A DNA stretch of 52,663 nucleotides from Ornithinibacillus halophilus (GTDB lineage: Bacteria; Bacillota; Bacilli; Bacillales; Amphibacillaceae), in assembly GCF_900129485.1 (NCBI RefSeq), contig NZ_FQVW01000019.1:1-52663 (forward strand), given 5' to 3'. Both the position numbers and the translations under genes were made by a program. Below the pieces are notes generated by a model. The model searched no databases. It was not told the DNA's origin and saw only the letters and a list, made by a program, of their open reading frames with translations. How positions within the stretch are numbered: the stretch's first letter is position 1; every line of letters begins with the position of its first letter. Below are positions 50,842-52,663 of the stretch, in pieces.

Positions 50842-52275
50842 ATGGGAAAAGAACAAGAAATGGACATAAAGCAAATGAAAAAATTTCCAATCGTTGCTGT
50901 TTTATTACCTGGTGCTTTCCTTGCAATTTTAAATCAAACACTGCTAGCTCCTGCAATACCAGTATTTATGGATAGTTTCAACATAACCGAGAATATAGCA
51001 CAGTGGGTCATGACGATTTTTATGTTAGTCAATGGAATTATGATCCCTATTACGGCCTTTTTAATCGAAACATTTACTACAAGACGACTATTCTTATTTG
51101 CGATGAGTTTATTTGCTTTAGGAACAGCGGTTTGTGCAATCTCCCTCAATTTTCCGATGTTAATGACAGGGAGGGTCATACAAGCTGCTGGTGCTGGGAT
51201 TATGATGCCGTTAATGATGACGGTCTTCATGCTTATTTTTCCTATTGAAAAGCGGGGGACGGCAATGGGGACTGTAGGATTAGTCATCGGATTTGCTCCA
51301 GCTATTGGACCGACACTTTCCGGATGGTTATTAGAACATTTTCAATGGCAGTCGTTATTTTATGTTGTTTTTCCATTGACAATAATTGATATAATTATTG
51401 CTTACTTTGTAATGAAAAATGTAACGAAGCGAACGTATCCTAAAGTCGATATTTTATCTATCATACTTTCGACACTAGGGTTTGGAGGATTATTGTATGG
51501 ATTCAGTAGTGCTGGGAATTTAGGGTGGTCCAATCCAGTTGTGCTTCTTTCTATTGTAATAGGAATAGCCACCTTAACGATCTTTATTAAACGACAATTC
51601 AAATTGGAGCAACCAATTTTGGAATTTCGTGTTTTTCAAAATAGGATTTTCACGTTAATGACGATTATAGGTATGGTTGCCTTCCTTGGTTTAATTTCTG
51701 CTGAGACCATTTTACCAATTTACATGCAAACCATGGCAGGTTATTCACCATTAGAAACAGGATTAGTGTTGTTGCCAGGTGCATTACTCATGGGATTTAT
51801 GTCTCCAATTAATGGGAGGATATTCGATCGATATGGTGCGAGGGTATTAGTAATCACGGGCTTATCCCTCTTAACCGTAACATCTTTTCTCTATACTCAA
51901 CTTACTGCGAGCACGTCCTTAACTTATTTAACAGTAGTATTTGCTATTAGGATGTTCGGGATATCGATGGTAATGATGCCATCTACGACTGCCGGTTTAA
52001 ATCAATTACCAAACCGGTTAATTGCACATGGTACTGCAATGAATAATACAATGCGACAAGTGTCAGCATCGATCGGTACGGGTATTTTAGTAACCATTAT
52101 GACGAGTACAGCACTATCTACTGGTACTACTGCAGAACCATCAGAACTAATACGAGGAGTCAATGTAACTTTCTATGTTTCAACAGCCCTAACAATCTTC
52201 GCGTTAGGCCTAGCATTATTAGTTAGACGAACAAAACCAGATAAAGGTATTCCAGCAGTTCAAGGAAAAGGATAA
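50842..52275 (+). CDS. DHA2 family MFS multidrug exporter
   Basis: A 477-residue, 14-helix drug:proton antiporter. GAFLAILNQTLLAPAIPVF, GRVIQAAGAGIMMPLM and GLVIGFAPAIGPTLSGW are the family motifs. It is very similar along its whole length to the exporter at 28031 (shared FMLVNGIMIPITAFLIETF-type segment), so the two are recent paralogues. GAGAGGGAGAAAG precedes the ATG. It ends at a strong terminator into which a group II intron appears to have inserted. Confidence 0.93.
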   Translation: MGKEQEMDIKQMKKFPIVAVLLPGAFLAILNQTLLAPAIPVFMDSFNITENIAQWVMTIFMLVNGIMIPITAFLIETFTTRRLFLFAMSLFALGTAVCAISLNFPMLMTGRVIQAAGAGIMMPLMMTVFMLIFPIEKRGTAMGTVGLVIGFAPAIGPTLSGWLLEHFQWQSLFYVVFPLTIIDIIIAYFVMKNVTKRTYPKVDILSIILSTLGFGGLLYGFSSAGNLGWSNPVVLLSIVIGIATLTIFIKRQFKLEQPILEFRVFQNRIFTLMTIIGMVAFLGLISAETILPIYMQTMAGYSPLETGLVLLPGALLMGFMSPINGRIFDRYGARVLVITGLSLLTVTSFLYTQLTASTSLTYLTVVFAIRMFGISMVMMPSTTAGLNQLPNRLIAHGTAMNNTMRQVSASIGTGILVTIMTSTALSTGTTAEPSELIRGVNVTFYVSTALTIFALGLALLVRRTKPDKGIPAVQGKG

Positions 52276-52305
52276 AAGCAGGGGATTGAAATTCCCCTGC
52301 TTTTT
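52274..52305 (+). terminator. Intrinsic terminator after MFS gene, intron target
   Basis: AAAAGCAGGGGA (52274-52285) pairs perfectly with TCCCCTGCTTTT (52293-52304), ending in a T run. The group II intron 5' sequence GTGCGAC begins directly after the T run. Confidence 0.93.
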
Positions 52306-52663
52306 GTGCGACGGGCAGTTACACGTGGCGCTGACAACTAAGCGCCTGTTTTATCTCTTTTAGGACAGAGACGTCACTGAGGTGAAACGACTGGATGACA
52401 GAAAGAAATAAAATTTCCAAATGGTGAGAGTCCATATCCGAGGAGACTGACCTAGCTCGGAAAGCCTAATCTAGGGCAATGCTGCGAGGTGTTGTCTGAA
52501 GGAGATGCGGGAATTCGAGAGAACCGTAGGCGAACAAATAGACCCTAATGCAATAAGTGTGAAGCACGGCGGCGGGATAAGTTGGTGACTTTTCGAAAAG
52601 TGAGGAAACCCACTAAGAGGCACCTTCTTTAGAAGTCAGAGCTAGAAGGTGTGGCTTATCACG
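52306..52663 (+). mobile_element. 5' part of a group II intron
   Basis: The sequence starts GTGCGAC at 52306, which fits the GUGYG 5' splice-site consensus of bacterial group II introns. Domain I landmarks follow: GGTGAGAGTCC near 52421, AAAGCCTAA near 52460, TGTCTGAAGGA near 52493 and GAACAAATAG near 52531. These match the order and wording of the corresponding blocks in known bacterial group II introns, such as the Oceanobacillus one. No protein frame lies in the visible part; the reverse transcriptase/maturase would be past the window edge. Insertion just downstream of a terminator is the habit of class C introns. Confidence 0.83.

Overview
The window looks like a chromosome segment of a low-GC, spore-forming member of the Bacillaceae, probably of the Virgibacillus/Oceanobacillus/Ornithinibacillus type. 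The signs are AT-rich DNA, strong AGGAGG ribosome sites with frequent GTG and TTG starts, Firmicutes leader RNAs (T-box, SAM-I and manganese riboswitches), a Bacillus-type 6S RNA, a CsgA-like sporulation gene, and the sppA-yteJ gene pair. The genus is inferred, not proven. No rRNA, tRNA, phage module or CRISPR array was seen.

Layout. 1-5100: a GC-rich palindromic intergenic repeat, a DUF4190 membrane protein, then a co-directional run of small membrane proteins, a methyltransferase, an alpha/beta hydrolase, a Nudix hydrolase and an acetyltransferase. 5168-7145: a methionyl-tRNA synthetase under a Met-specific T-box. 7273-13600: a phosphoesterase pair, then a run of small-molecule enzymes that ends in a 606-residue Nudix-acetyltransferase-kinase fusion, then a lipoprotein. 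13664-16254: a DHA2 drug exporter divergent from a TetR regulator. 16390-25200: DUF2087 regulator, amino acid permease, LysE exporter, acetyltransferase, PanE-like reductase, aldo-keto reductase, YusW-like lipoprotein, DUF819 permease, CsaA. 25374-34125: HEPN-like/CBS protein, phosphodiesterase, NRDE protein, second DHA2 exporter, SDR, GGDEF-EAL protein, V4R protein, nitroreductase, HAD phosphatase.

34146-41880 is the most regulated part. An aminotransferase-serA operon precedes a MetE-like methyltransferase (yxjG/yxjH type) under a SAM-I riboswitch. Divergent from it is a P-type cation ATPase under a yybP-ykoY manganese riboswitch, so two metabolite-sensing leaders lie back to back. 42139-48384 carries an exonuclease, two small proteins, sppA, an RDD protein, an acyl-CoA ligase, an LRR-TraB lipoprotein and a CsgA-like spore gene. 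48455-50000 has no protein genes: a 6S RNA is followed by about 20 tandem copies of a 52-53 bp palindromic repeat. The window ends with a third DHA2 exporter whose terminator is followed directly by the 5' end of a group II intron, cut off by the window edge.

The most notable observations are the 52-bp hairpin array, which has a compensatory arm change; the triple-domain fusion; the group II intron abutting a terminator; the back-to-back riboswitches; the HEPN-like/CBS protein; and at least three kinds of dispersed intergenic repeats.
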